Source of the DNA: Paraspadella gotoi
Taxonomy: Eukaryota; Chaetognatha
DNA: 64,000 nt
Assembly (NCBI GenBank): GCA_051294375.1
Contig: CM119265.1
Span: 6,271,489-6,335,488 of the forward strand
Reading direction: 5' to 3'
The notes below the pieces were generated by a model that saw only the letters and a program-made list of their open reading frames with translations, searched no databases and was not told the origin of the DNA. Below, in pieces: positions 38,308 to 50,115 of this stretch (position 1 is the first letter of the stretch; every line of letters begins with the position of its first letter). Both the position numbers and the translations under genes were made by a program.

Positions 38308-38980
38308 TCCCTCTCGCTCTCTGTCTCTCTTCTCTTTCTTTCCCTCTCTCTCTTTCTCTTCTTCTCTGTAAAAAAAAGACGTACGTAAAAAACTGATAAA
38401 GAAGTGAACAAAAATCCATTAAGCGCGAAAATGTCCCGCGCGAAAAATGTTTTCTTGTAAAAAAGGCGAAAAGTACGCCTTTTTTTTCACAACAATTTTT
38501 CACTACTATTTTCTTTTTAAATTTTCTTTGACTTCAAAAGTAAAGACACCCGGTTTTTCAAAAGCGAAATTCTCGACAGAATTACGTACAACCTGATTCT
38601 CAGAATGAGTCTTGCTCGAGCGAACCTTGACCCTGACCCCATCTAACGAAATATTAATATAACAATACTCATTTTGTTATTTAACGGAGAAAAAAAAATA
38701 CTTTTTTTTACTTTCCACGCATTAAAATTACGACCCACTTTCTATGGAAAAAGTTAGAGAAAAATCCAGTTCATGTTTTTATGCCTGGAATAAATTCTCA
38801 GCTGGAATGATGGTAATGTGGGCCGCGAGACTGAAACGTAAATGTAATTAGGGCAAATATAAATTTCATACTTAAACAAAGATATTTAAATAAACTCGGG
38901 AAATGGATGACAACTAGATATTAAAGCGAGTGAAGAAAAAAAGAAATAATGAAAAAAAAGAACTAACAAAACAAACGCGT

Positions 38981-38983
<3 letters not shown>

Positions 38984-39017
<34 letters not shown>

Positions 39018-39183
39018 NNNNNNNNNNNNNNNNNNNNNNNNNNNNNNNNNNNNNNNNNNNNNNNNNNNNNNNNNNNNNNNNNNNNNNNNNNNNNNNNNNN
39101 NNNNNNNNNNNNNNNNNNNNNNNNNNNNNNNNNNNNNNNNNNNNNNNNNNNNNNNNNNNNNNNNNNNNNNNNNNNNNNNNNNN

Positions 39184-39215
<32 letters not shown>
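38984..39215. repeat. (GA)n microsatellite spanning an assembly gap
   Basis: GA tracts on both sides of a 166-N gap (39018-39183), so the gap probably hides more of the same repeat. Confidence 0.93.
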
Positions 39216-39217
<2 letters not shown>

Positions 39218-41060
39218 CAGACACAAAGAGAGATTTAGCGCCTTATCGTCCGGGAAAAAAAAGAGAGAAAGATCGGAGTGTGAAAAAATCTCCAGTTCCA
39301 GGATGTTTTGGGGACACAACAGACCCCAACACTGGCAACGAGATTGAAAATCTTTTTCACTTCGTAACAGACTTGATTAAATGCGAAGTTGTAAAGTTTT
39401 GAACCCACGAGATTCCAAAACAGAGAAGGACTGCGACGGTGACGATGACGACGAAAGCGACGATAATGATGACGACTCGTAGTATTAAATTCAATGACCT
39501 ATATTGTGTGAGATCTTAAACATAAAGAAAATGTTAATCTGAAAACGCAACTTCAAGGCCTCGTCGATATAAAAATGATGACGATGACTATATATGAAAA
39601 TCATACAAGTAATAACAGCGATCACGAAGTGTTATATCTCAGTAACTTTTCACTCGATCGTATCCCAAGTTGTTAAAATTAAAAAGTATGGATAATCAAC
39701 GTTTCATGGAACAGAGTATCTATCTATTAAATAATATTCTATATAGAATGGTTAAATTAGCATTGACTCTCTGGTCATGGCATCGTTTTCTTTTCAGTCA
39801 TTACGTTATTACACAAAGTACAGACCTACCGACCGACCGATTGACCGACAAGTCGACCCATACATGAAAAACAAGATAAAACTGGGAGTCATCGTTTTCA
39901 TCGCAGTTTCTGATTTTCTTTTTTCTCCCGACCTTGCATGAGACCGTCCTGGCGCCGGGTGCGTTGCACTAAGTACTGATCCGTTTATGCGCTCGAGGAT
40001 GAGGCGCCCCCAACTGGCCGGAAACGGCAGCGCTCCCGTCGCCGGCTCGGGCCCGCCCGCCCAAAAAAAAGAACATAAGCGAGGATGGCATGGCGGGGCG
40101 ACTCGTATCTCCCGACAGGCTGGCGAATACGGAGAACGGCGGGCGAAGAAAAAAAAGAGACCGTGCCGCATCGCTGTTCAGGAGAACCCTCGTTTGTCGG
40201 GTATATCTTTCCCGGATTCCGAGTCGTACGCTTCCGTACCGGTCGGTCGTCTCGCCTGACAATCGAGATGGGTGAGGTTGCGGCGCGTTCGCCTTGGCGG
40301 GAAAGGGGCATAACTTGCGGATGGCGGAACGCGATTGAGGACAGGCAATGCACGACCGGCACACGGGAACCGAGAGATGGACGTTCCGACACTCCAGCGC
40401 CGAGCGAAATATAGCCAGGACGAAGTTGATTTGCTCTTGAATTTGAACCCGTCAGTTTCCGGCGTTTGGCGGATGAAAGTTTTATACGAGAGTCCAAGAT
40501 ATGAGCAATTATTATGTCAATTCTATTAGGTCAATCAGAGCTATCTGAGGCTGACTCCATTTAAGCTGAGAATGGATTACTTTGCATCTGTTACTACTTG
40601 GAGTGCGGGTCGTGAATTTGGAAGTTTGGAAGTTATCATTGATTAATTGATTTTGAAAAAGGATTATATATTACATAATTGTTGGTTTCTTAAGACTATT
40701 AAGTAATAGCCGATTGATTAACGGAATTTGTTATTTTATCTATCGATTGATTTTATTTTAGTAATGATTGATTAAGATGTAATGAAAAACCATCATAGTT
40801 ATAATAAAAAAATACAAACTTACGAATCGCTAAAGATCCGATGCGGGGTAAGCAAGGTTTCGTCAGTAAGGTCATTTCCCCGCGAGAAGCAAGAAATTGA
40901 TTTGATTTGTTTGCTTTTTCTTTTTCTTGTTTTTTCTTGGTGAAAGAAAAAACGGTAACCATAGCAAGAGAGAGAGAGAGAGAGGAAGAGTAGAGAGCAC
41001 TGAAGAGAACGAGAGAGGATGGTACGAGTAGAGAGGAGAGAGACGAAGAGAGAGAGAGAG

Positions 41061-41159
41061 NNNNNNNNNNNNNNNNNNNNNNNNNNNNNNNNNNNNNNNN
41101 NNNNNNNNNNNNNNNNNNNNNNNNNNNNNNNNNNNNNNNNNNNNNNNNNNNNNNNNNNN
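41061..41159. other. Assembly gap (99 N) in GA repeat
   Basis: Flanked on both sides by GAGAGA. Confidence 0.99.
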
Positions 41160-41269
41160 GAGAGAGAGAGAGAGCTCCCTCTATAAATCTTAGAAGAGTC
41201 TACTCTTCCCCTTCCTTTTCACTCTGTGGCCTCTAAAATTCTCGACGCTTATATTGAAAAATGTTCCTC

Positions 41270-42166
41270 ACCTTCCATTTTTTATCATTGTTTAACTTAA
41301 AAAGGAAAAAAAACTTCTTTCAGGGGGAGAGGTGCTCGGTTTAAGCGCCAAGTTNNNNNNNNNNNNNNNNNNNNNNNNNNNNNNNNNNNNNNNNNNNNNN
41401 NNNNNNNNNNNNNNNNNNNNNNNNNNNNNNNNNNNNNNNNNNNNNNNNNNNNNNNNNNNNNNNNNNNNNNNNNNNNNNNNNNNNNNNNNNNNNNNNNNNN
41501 NNNNNNNNNNNNNNNNNNNNNNNNNNNNNNNNNNNNNNNNNNNNNATATCGCTGAAAATGAAACATATAAAGGAGAGCCGAGATCTGTGTCAGAAAATGT
41601 ACAAATTCACTCCGTTAGGAAAAGTAAAATTAAATTNNNNNNNNNNNNNNNNNNNNNNNNNNNNNNNNNNNNNNNNNNNNNNNNNNNNNNNNNNNNNNNN
41701 NNNNNNNNNNNNNNNNNNNNNNNNNNNNNNNNNNNNNNNNNNNNNNNNNNNNNNNNNNNNNNNNNNNNNNNNNNNNNNNNNNNNNNNNNNNNNNNNNNNN
41801 NNNNNNNNNNNNNNNNNNNNNTCACCTTCCATTTTTTATCATTGTTTAACTTAAAAAGAAAAAAAAGTTCTTTCAGGGGGAGAGGTGCTCGGTTTAAGCG
41901 CCAAGTTNNNNNNNNNNNNNNNNNNNNNNNNNNNNNNNNNNNNNNNNNNNNNNNNNNNNNNNNNNNNNNNNNNNNNNNNNNNNNNNNNNNNNNNNNNNNN
42001 NNNNNNNNNNNNNNNNNNNNNNNNNNNNNNNNNNNNNNNNNNNNNNNNNNNNNNNNNNNNNNNNNNNNNNNNNNNNNNNNNNNNNNNNNNNNNNNATATC
42101 GCTGAAAATGAAACATATAAAGGAGAGCCGAGATCCGTTAGGAAAAGTAAAATTAAATTATATCTG
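41270..42166. repeat. Direct duplication of a gapped segment
   Basis: 41271-41636 and 41822-42158 carry the same left part (TCACCTTCCATTTTTTATCA ... GGTTTAAGCGCCAAGTT), a gap of 191 or 188 N, and the same right part (ATATCGCTGAAAATGAAAC ... AAATTAAATT). The first copy has about 24 extra bases near 41588. Three gaps lie inside. It looks like two versions of one contig placed side by side. Confidence 0.92.
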
Positions 42167-42646
42167 GCGGTCGGCCCAGATCCTCGGGCTAAATTTCTAC
42201 CTTAGTTAAATCGTGAAAAAAAGTAGAAAATTACGTATATTGTTTGAGCCAATTTCCTAGTACCTGATTTAATTTCATATCGGAGCAAAGAACGTTTAAA
42301 GCTTCGAAAGTATATTTTTTGGATCGTCTTAATTGCTTCGTTTGATAGAATCAAATATAAGTCAGGGATGAAGACTGTCCCAATGTCGACGCGACTGCTT
42401 TGAGCAAGGTCTGCAACAATAAATCGATGATTCATCATTCCAATATTTCTCTTACCTCTCCTTACCTCATCCGCTTCTCAGAAAGCAAATCTCGCTTCCT
42501 TTTTCAAAGCTTTTTCAATTTTCTCTCACCTTCCCTTTCTCTTCAGAACTCATCTCACTTCGTGTTTATCCTCGCTTTTTACTTACCATTTTTTTATCTC
42601 CCCCCCCCAACCCCCCACTCCCACCCTCTCCTCCTCAATAATGCAG

Positions 42647-42733
42647 AGCGAAACCATACGAAAACGTCAAGGTTGTGCTGCAGCCGCGAAACTTGCGCAG
42701 AGGCAACTGCGAAGACTCGGTTCTCGTCCTCAG
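42647..42733 (+). CDS. Exon 9: CUB3 core
   Basis: Acceptor AATAATGCAG|A, donor CTCAG|GTATTT; 87 bases, phase 2 to 2. The peptide AKPYENVKVVLQPRNLRRGN, then CEDSVLVL, is the CUB strand pair plus third cysteine (Cys-x-Asp-x-Leu-x-Val). Confidence 0.86.
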
Positions 42734-42798
42734 GTATTTACGCCTCACTTATGCAAAATACTCCTAGCTTTTGCGTCTCGAGACGGGCGAGAGAGAGA

Positions 42799-42954
42799 NN
42801 NNNNNNNNNNNNNNNNNNNNNNNNNNNNNNNNNNNNNNNNNNNNNNNNNNNNNNNNNNNNNNNNNNNNNNNNNNNNNNNNNNNNNNNNNNNNNNNNNNNN
42901 NNNNNNNNNNNNNNNNNNNNNNNNNNNNNNNNNNNNNNNNNNNNNNNNNNNNNN
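42799..42954. other. Assembly gap (156 N)
   Basis: Entered from GAGAGAGA; lies in intron 9. Confidence 0.99.
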
Positions 42955-43409
42955 ATATTAGGAAATTACGCGAATGCTTTTGCTCTTCCTCTCCCGCGCG
43001 TGCTTCGGTTTTCCAACTTCATTTTTTTTCTCTCATAAACCGATGAAGTTAAAACTTTTTTATCTAATTTTTTTTTTTCATTTTCTGTGCGTTGAAATTC
43101 AAATGCTTAATTATCGGGAAAGTTTTTAGAAGCTAAACGTGAAAGTTTGATTAATATACTTAAGATGAGATTGAAGCAAAAATTTTACATTTATCATAAT
43201 TTTCGCTCCGATGAATTTCAATTTTCCAATGAAGAAACAGAATCTACATGATCCTTTTTTTTTAGTTGATCAAGTCAGAAAGAAGATTATTTTAGATAAG
43301 GCGCCATGTGAGGTTTATAAAAAATATTTTGAGACATTATCGATTGTAGATTGCTGTGTTGGGTTTTAACCAACCGCCCACAATCCCCGGTCCCCTATTA
43401 CCACACTAG

Positions 43410-43535
43410 CCCACCCGTCACGACCGAGTCTCGAACCCGGGACTCAAAATCCAAATTCCGACGAACGAGAGGAAGAAAAAAGTCAAAGACCGAAATTGGG
43501 AAAATCTGCAAGGGAGCCTTGAATGGCAATGCCAG
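43410..43535 (+). CDS. Exon 10: CUB3 middle (5' boundary uncertain)
   Basis: Donor GCCAG|GTGAGG, phase 2, is clear, and the end of the exon (KSKTEIGKICKGALNGNA) is typical CUB: Ile-Gly-x-x-Cys. Two acceptors keep phase: CACACTAG at 43409 (pyrimidine-rich, adds about 22 basic/hydrophilic residues) and GGAAG at 43475 (no pyrimidine tract, but it gives a CUB loop of normal length). The stretch between them includes, on the minus strand, a GGGTTCGAGAC B-box-like word, so the longer form may include SINE-derived sequence. The part 43476-43535 is well supported; 43410-43475 is not. Confidence 0.6.
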
Positions 43536-43592
43536 GTGAGGATTTGACTAGCAAAAGGTTTGATGGGGTGAAAATGGCAAAACTTAGTTTGT

Positions 43593-44192
43593 NNNNNNNN
43601 NNNNNNNNNNNNNNNNNNNNNNNNNNNNNNNNNNNNNNNNNNNNNNNNNNNNNNNNNNNNNNNNNNNNNNNNNNNNNNNNNNNNNNNNNNNNNNNNNNNN
43701 NNNNNNNNNNNNNNNNNNNNNNNNNNNNNNNNNNNNNNNNNNNNNNNNNNNNNNNNNNNNNNNNNNNNNNNNNNNNNNNNNNNNNNNNNNNNNNNNNNNN
43801 NNNNNNNNNNNNNNNNNNNNNNNNNNNNNNNNNNNNNNNNNNNNNNNNNNNNNNNNNNNNNNNNNNNNNNNNNNNNNNNNNNNNNNNNNNNNNNNNNNNN
43901 NNNNNNNNNNNNNNNNNNNNNNNNNNNNNNNNNNNNNNNNNNNNNNNNNNNNNNNNNNNNNNNNNNNNNNNNNNNNNNNNNNNNNNNNNNNNNNNNNNNN
44001 NNNNNNNNNNNNNNNNNNNNNNNNNNNNNNNNNNNNNNNNNNNNNNNNNNNNNNNNNNNNNNNNNNNNNNNNNNNNNNNNNNNNNNNNNNNNNNNNNNNN
44101 NNNNNNNNNNNNNNNNNNNNNNNNNNNNNNNNNNNNNNNNNNNNNNNNNNNNNNNNNNNNNNNNNNNNNNNNNNNNNNNNNNNNNNNNNNNN
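43593..44192. other. Assembly gap (600 N)
   Basis: Lies in intron 10. Because exons 10 and 11 join in phase and complete the CUB domain, no exon needs to be hidden here. Confidence 0.99.
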
Positions 44193-44412
44193 CATCGTCT
44201 TCACTGTCGACGATCGATTGTCTCGTCTTTTCCTCAACGGAAAACTTGATTTCACAAAACAGAGAAAAAACCTGAAGATCAATCACTTTTTTTTTTTGCC
44301 GTTCGTCGTCGTCGTCGTCGTCGTTGTCGTCGTCGTCGTCGTCTTAGCTTTCTCGAGGGTGTCCTCTAGTTCGTCTTTCTTAAGGGCCTCTCCAAAAGAA
44401 TCTCGTCTTCGT

Positions 44413-44481
44413 NNNNNNNNNNNNNNNNNNNNNNNNNNNNNNNNNNNNNNNNNNNNNNNNNNNNNNNNNNNNNNNNNNNNN
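44413..44481. other. Assembly gap (69 N)
   Basis: Flanked by CTTCGTC-type trinucleotide sequence. Confidence 0.99.
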
Positions 44482-44589
44482 CTTCGTCGTCGTCGTACTT
44501 GTCGATGTCAACGTCATCTACTCTAATTACATCATCTCTTAATTCGTCTTGAAGCAGCTTGCATCTTGAATTGCTCAAATGACATCTGT

Positions 44590-44745
44590 TCAACCAATTT
44601 ATTTATCCATTTATTCAATTAATACGCCATCTTGCCCCTGACTTTGGACTGGCTCTGATGATTAAAGGTCTCCATAGTAAGATTGCTCTCAAGATTTTCT
44701 TACATTCTAATTTAGTAACTCTCAGATTATCTGACTTCCTAATCG
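44590..44745. repeat. Dispersed repeat family, copy 4
   Basis: Contains the core CTTGCCCCTGACTTTGGA, and downstream CTCAGATTATCTGACTTCC matches the far end of copy 1. Intron 10. Confidence 0.65.
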
Positions 44746-45061
44746 TTTCTATAAACGATATCAATCAGCGCTACCTAAATATCCTAATACTCCGAAATTA
44801 ATAGATATACTACTTTCTGCTACATTTACTGTTAATTTCCTCATCCACCTTCATCTCTTCCAACAAAACCCTCACCGCCAATTCTTCACTCTTAATCTTT
44901 CACGTGAAGTTTCACCTCAACGACCTTCGGATTTTCTTCTTTGTTTCCTTCGTAATTGTCGTCGTCTTCGTCCTCATCGTTCTCTATGTCGTCGTCGTCG
45001 TCGTCGTCGCCCGTGTTTCATTAATTGTTTGCGCAATTACATTGTATCGTCATATCAACCG

Positions 45062-45097
<36 letters not shown>

Positions 45098-45470
45098 NNN
45101 NNNNNNNNNNNNNNNNNNNNNNNNNNNNNNNNNNNNNNNNNNNNNNNNNNNNNNNNNNNNNNNNNNNNNNNNNNNNNNNNNNNNNNNNNNNNNNNNNNNN
45201 NNNNNNNNNNNNNNNNNNNNNNNNNNNNNNNNNNNNNNNNNNNNNNNNNNNNNNNNNNNNNNNNNNNNNNNNNNNNNNNNNNNNNNNNNNNNNNNNNNNN
45301 NNNNNNNNNNNNNNNNNNNNNNNNNNNNNNNNNNNNNNNNNNNNNNNNNNNNNNNNNNNNNNNNNNNNNNNNNNNNNNNNNNNNNNNNNNNNNNNNNNNN
45401 NNNNNNNNNNNNNNNNNNNNNNNNNNNNNNNNNNNNNNNNNNNNNNNNNNNNNNNNNNNNNNNNNNNNNN
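45098..45470. other. Assembly gap (373 N)
   Basis: Follows a (GTC)n tract and ends 17 bases before the exon 11 splice acceptor. Confidence 0.99.
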
Positions 45471-45487
45471 CCCCCCCCCATTCTCAG

Positions 45488-45679
45488 TGACTTCACTTTC
45501 ATCTCGACCTGGAGTCTCCTCCTCGTCAAGTTCCGGTTGAGCGACGGTCAGTTCGCGATGGACCGCGAGAGGACGCCCTTCGTCGGCGTCAAGTTCTCCT
45601 TCATCGACGTGCGAACTTCCGGGACGCCGATGCCCAGCACGGTGTGCGATGAGGTCTATCAAGCCAGCAGCGGAATGAG
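45488..45679 (+). CDS. Exon 11: CUB3 end and CUB4 start
   Basis: Acceptor CATTCTCAG|T, donor ATGAG|GTGAGT; 192 bases, phase 2 to 2. The peptide DFTFISTWSLLLVKFRLSDG is the CUB3 C-terminal strand. A linker ending in TPFVGVKFSFIDVRTSG follows, then STVCDEVYQASSGM gives the first cysteine of CUB4. The acceptor lies just beyond a gap, but the pyrimidine tract is intact. A corrupted second copy lies 1.1 kb downstream. Confidence 0.86.
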
Positions 45680-46290
45680 GTGAGTTTTTGTTTGTTTGTT
45701 TGTTTGTTTGCTTGTTTGTTTTTTCTTTTGGTTTTAAAACTAGTGGTATAAATCGATCTTTAAATCGGTTTTAACAAGGAATAATTGGCTCTCTTTTCCG
45801 AGAAAATATGGCCAAATAATTTGGTTTTCTTTTCCGAAGAAGACCCAACTGCTCATTTTAGATTAAATTTTTTTTCTAAAATTAATTTTAAGTTTTAAAG
45901 AATAGGTTAGGGGGATTTGGTTGTTCGGGGATTAAGGAGCAGAATTGGGGCGTTTTAGAAAGCGGGGCCCCAAAAGAGTTGATTCCAAAGATTCCACAAC
46001 GCAAATTCGAGAAACAATTCTCTTTTCTCTCTTCCTCTCTTTCCTTTCCTCCGTTCGTTTGGTCAGTTGGAACCGAGTCTTTTATGTTTTCCTCTCCGTC
46101 CCTCCTCCACCAATAAACTGTCCTTCCCTCGCCCGACCTTTGACCTTCGACCTTACCCGTTCTCCCTCTGCCTCTCTCTCTCCGCCTTCTTCCTTTTCCT
46201 TCCCCTCTTTATTCTTTTTGATTATCAACAAGCTTTTTTCCAAATTGATTCTTTTCTTATCGCATATTTTAACTAGTTTAACACGGCCCC

Positions 46291-46331
<41 letters not shown>

Positions 46332-46560
46332 TCTCTCTCTCCTCTCTCTCTCATCTTCTCTCTCTTCTCGCTATCTCCTCTCCCCATCCACCCTCCACTC
46401 TTGATTTCTCCATATATACCGCTTTCGCCAAGTGTAAAAATTCCTTGAACAGAAAGCCATGAATGAGACAAGTAATGAATAAGAGAATCTCTTATCCCAA
46501 ACCAAAATTACATACCCGGCCCGCCATCTCGCCCCGGATCCCACCCACTTCGTTCCGCCC

Positions 46561-47735
46561 CACTTTTTTCCCCTTCCCCCTCCCCCCACATTCTCGGTGA
46601 CTTTTTTCATGCTCTCGACCTGGACTTCCTCGCTCAGTACAAGTTCCCGGCTTTCGAAGCGAACGGTCAGTCCTGCTGATGGACCCGCGAGAGATGGAGC
46701 CCTATCTCGGCGCTTCATGGCAATCAAGTTCTTCTTCAATCGACGTGCGAAACTTCCGGACGCGATCGTCCCAGAGTCACTGACCCCCTAGCACGGTATA
46801 TGCTGTGCGTATTGAGGTCTCTCATTGCATCGATAGTCAGCAGCGGTTAATGATGCGGTCTGTACGCCGTGAGAGTTTGTTGTTTACCGTTTTGTTGTCT
46901 TAGTGTGTGTTTGCTCTTTTTCTCCATCCTTTGTGATTATTTTTTTCTTTTTGTGTTCTTTTTAAACTCGAACTAGATGGCGTTATACAATCGGATCTTT
47001 TTTTTTTTTTAAATCCGGCTGTTCTCCTTGCATCACGTGCTCCTCTACTCTCCTCTCGTCTACATTGTTAACTCAAGGTAAATATCACCTGGGCCTCTCG
47101 ACTTTTTCGATCAGGAAGCATGCGTAAGGTCGTGATGCATGGAAAATATTTGGCCATAATAATTTTGTGATTTTCTCTTTTTCTCCGAAGAAGCACACCA
47201 ACTGCTCATTTTAGCAGTTAAATTTTTCACGTTCTGAAGTATACACTTGTTTCATATGTAAGTTAAAAAGTGAACATTTCTTAGGTTTAGGGGATGTCTT
47301 CCTGGTATCGTTCTTAATCTTCGCTGGGTGCCGACTTATAGAGCAGAAATTCGGGGGCAACGTGACGTTTTAGCAGGAAGGAAAGCGGTCGGCCCCAAAA
47401 AATATAAGTAAAGAGTGCATTCTCCAAAGATTCCAACTTCGCAACGCAAATATATCTGAGAAACATTCTCTTCCTTTTCTTCTTCCTCTCTTCTTCCTTT
47501 CCTCTTCCGTATCGTGATTTGGTCACGTTGTGATGGGAAACCGAGTCTTTTGCTATGTCCAGTTTCTCTTTCTCCCGTCCTCCTTCCACCAATTAATACT
47601 GTCCTTCCCTCGCCCGACCTTTGCTTGACCTTCGGCCTTACCCCGGTTTCTCCCTCTGCCCTCTCTCCTCCTCCACTCTTCGCCCTTCCGCTGGCGGCTT
47701 TAACCAAAGTTTCTACGCGTCACATGGCGCCCGCC
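46561..47735. pseudogene. Error-rich duplicate of exon 11 and intron 11
   Basis: From TTCTCGGTGACTT onward this stretch follows 45471-46200 base by base but with an indel or substitution every few bases. Exon 11 is recognisable at about 46598-46860 with no open frame, and the intron words CCAACTGCTCATTTTAG, GATTCCAA and TGTCCTTCCCTCGCCCGACC reappear in order. The dense random insertions look like uncorrected single-molecule reads rather than pseudogene decay. Confidence 0.85.
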
Positions 47736-48443
47736 GCAGATGAGGACTGAGCCGTATTGTGGCATGTGTAGGAAAGGAAATGGGGAGAAGCGAGAGAGAG
47801 AGAGAGAATTGATGAGAGAGAGAGGAGGAGAGAGAAGAGAGAGAGAGATGAGAAGGAGGAGACGACTGATGATGATCTGCAGCGTCACACAAATTTGGGT
47901 CAGTGTTGATCTAGGCCAGGAAGGCTCTGAGCGTCGAGAGAAGATGAAGAGACGATGAGGAGAGACGCAGAGAGAGAGAGAGACGACGAGAGAGAGAGAA
48001 GAGAGAGAAGAGATGAGAGATAGAGAGATAAATTGGAATGTAACACTTGCATGTTGATAACATCTGAAACGCAGCATCACTGCAATATCTCGACCTGATC
48101 GAGCAGCTAGCGTTTGATTCGGACTAAAACTTTTCTGCTTTCATCGATCCCCGCATCCATCATAGTCATGCTAGCCGCCCGGCATGGTGATCTAGGAGGA
48201 GGATTGAGGGATGGAGAGAGAGAAGAGAGAAGAGAGAAGAGAGAGGAGAGCGGAGAGAGAGATGAGAGAGAGAGAAAGGAGAGGAGAAAAATTGAGGAGA
48301 AAGTAAATAAGATTGGCGAAAATGAGGGGATAAAGCGGGAGAGGGAGAGAGGGGGAAAAAAAGAGAAGAGAAATCGGCACAAACGTCAAATGTAAGAGAA
48401 AAAATTAGTCAAAGAAATGAAATAAAAGATGCGAATGGAAGGG
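47736..48443. other. GA-rich, low-quality-looking sequence
   Basis: Dominated by irregular GAGAGA, GAGATGAG and GAGACGA words. It has the uneven texture of the preceding error-rich block, ends at a 25-N gap, and shows no coding signal. Confidence 0.55.
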
Positions 48444-48468
48444 NNNNNNNNNNNNNNNNNNNNNNNNN
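48444..48468. other. Assembly gap (25 N)
   Basis: Same fixed length as the gaps at 19210, 55073 and 58953. Sequence right of it (48489-48575) partly repeats 47665-47780. Confidence 0.99.
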
Positions 48469-49576
48469 GTTCTCTCCTTGTCCTACTTCTCGCCCTTCCT
48501 GCGGCTTTACCAAAGTTCTAGCGTCCAAATTGGGCGCCCCGCCCCGAGAGAGAGGGTGGATTGTAGGAAAGAAGGAGAGAGGGAGAGAGAGAGAAGAGAG
48601 AGAGAAGAGATCGAGAGGGAGAGAGAGAGAGAGAGGAAGAGGAGCAGAGAAGTGAAAAACTTTAGCCAGGGGTGATAGGTCGGTGAAGAGTTTGAGGAGA
48701 CGAACTGTCGTGAGACATCGAGAAAGTGATGAGTTGAGAGAGAGAGAGAGAGTGAGAATTGCACGTTTCGGGTGTTAATGATGCGAGAGAGAGAGAGAGG
48801 GAGAGAGAGACGATAAGATTGGGGGTGTTAGGCGAGGGAAAGGTGAGCAGGGAGGAGAGAGATCGAGAGTTTTCACCGAGGAGAGATGAGAGGATGAGAA
48901 GGCTGATGAGGCACGTGTGGAGAGAGAGATGAAAGAGAGAAATGAGAGAAGAAGATGAGAGAACGGACAGAAAGAGAATAAGCGAAATGAGAGAAAGAGA
49001 GAGAGTGTGAGAGAGAGAGAAAGGATCAGGTGGCAGAGAGCCTACGAGACCGACTAGAATGAGCAATGATGCGAGGACGGTGGCGCCGAAAATGCTTCTG
49101 AACGACGCCGTCGCCGTCGCCGACGACGAAGACGACGACGACGACGACGAGAACGACGGCGATTTGGACTGGAGCCGAAATCCTCTCGGTCGTCAACCGG
49201 AGGGAAAACTGGATCGCGGCCAGATATCTTTGTTCGTTCAGTCCTCCGTTTCTCCGCTGTAATTTGCCGCTCTTTCCCTTCGGATGAAAATGGATATATT
49301 AATTCAGGATTGTTTTCGCTCGTTATTAGTGTATTTTTTGTATTTGTTTTTATTATTTTTATTTTTAGCACGTAGGAATTTTGTCGCCTCCTGGGTCTCA
49401 ATTAATTACGAAAATTAATTATTGCGTCAAAGATTAAAAACTGGGAGGGAAAGGGACAATAGTTATTGAATTTTAATTTTAATTTTAATTTTAATTTTTA
49501 AACCATCGATCTAATAATACAATCCCAAATTCACCGAACCCTCTCCCCACCTCACCTTTCCATCCTCACCTTCCAG

Positions 49577-49786
49577 AGGCGAGATCCACTCGACACGCAA
49601 CGCGCACCTGCTCGATTCTTACCCCGACCTGACCTGCGTGCACCGGTTGCGTGGACTGCCCGGTCAGCAGGTGCGCGTCGTCTTTAACCACGTCAGCCTG
49701 GGCGAGCGGGAAGACGTGCCCAGCGCCATCTGCAACAACGAGTACTTTTGGCCGGGGCAATACCAATGCAAGGAGGGACCCGACGA
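49577..49786 (+). CDS. Exon 12: CUB4
   Basis: Acceptor CACCTTCCAG|A, donor CGACGA|GTGAGT; 210 bases, phase 2 to 2. The peptide GEIHSTRNAHLLDSYPDLTC, then LRGLPGQQVRVVFNHVSLG, gives the Gly-x-Ile strand, second cysteine and following strand of a CUB. The remainder (SAICNNEYFWPGQYQCKEGP) is a cysteine-containing loop unlike a standard CUB acidic segment, so CUB4 probably lacks the usual calcium site. Confidence 0.87.
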
Positions 49787-49990
49787 GTGAGTCTTTATCT
49801 CCAATTTCGTTTTTTTTTTCTTTTTAGTGACTTTTTTTCCCCTTTTTCTTTCTTCCAATTTTTCTTATTGTTGTCTTTTCTTTTTTTCGGTTATATTAGA
49901 CTTTCCTCTTTGTTCCTTTGTTTATGCAGCTGATACTTTTTTTTTTCTATATTTTTAAAGTAATTATTAAGTTGCTCTTTCATTTTCAAG

Positions 49991-50115
49991 TCCCGACTAC
50001 AAGGCCCGTCGACAGAGCGCGCTCGAGTCGGTATCGAGTCGGTTGACGGCTCGTACTCGACTGTCGACGGAAACAGTGAATCTTGGCTGCTTGTGTCAAA
50101 CGCCGAGACGACAGG
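49991..50115 (+). CDS. Exon 13: CUB4 loop and fourth cysteine
   Basis: Acceptor CATTTTCAAG|T, donor ACAGG|GTGAGC; 125 bases, phase 2 to 1. The phase-consistent frame reads DPDYKARRQSALESVSSRLT, then ends LGCLCQTPRRQ, joining exon 14 as V-IIVSPSESLDLVM, a good CUB Cys-x-x-x-Pro...SP...L pattern. A second frame is also open, but its phases fit neither neighbour. Confidence 0.74.

Noticed and set aside
49992-50115. Alternative frame of exon 13 (ESVDGSYSTVDG)
   Set aside because: Open and CUB-like at a glance, but it matches neither the incoming phase 2 nor the outgoing phase 1.
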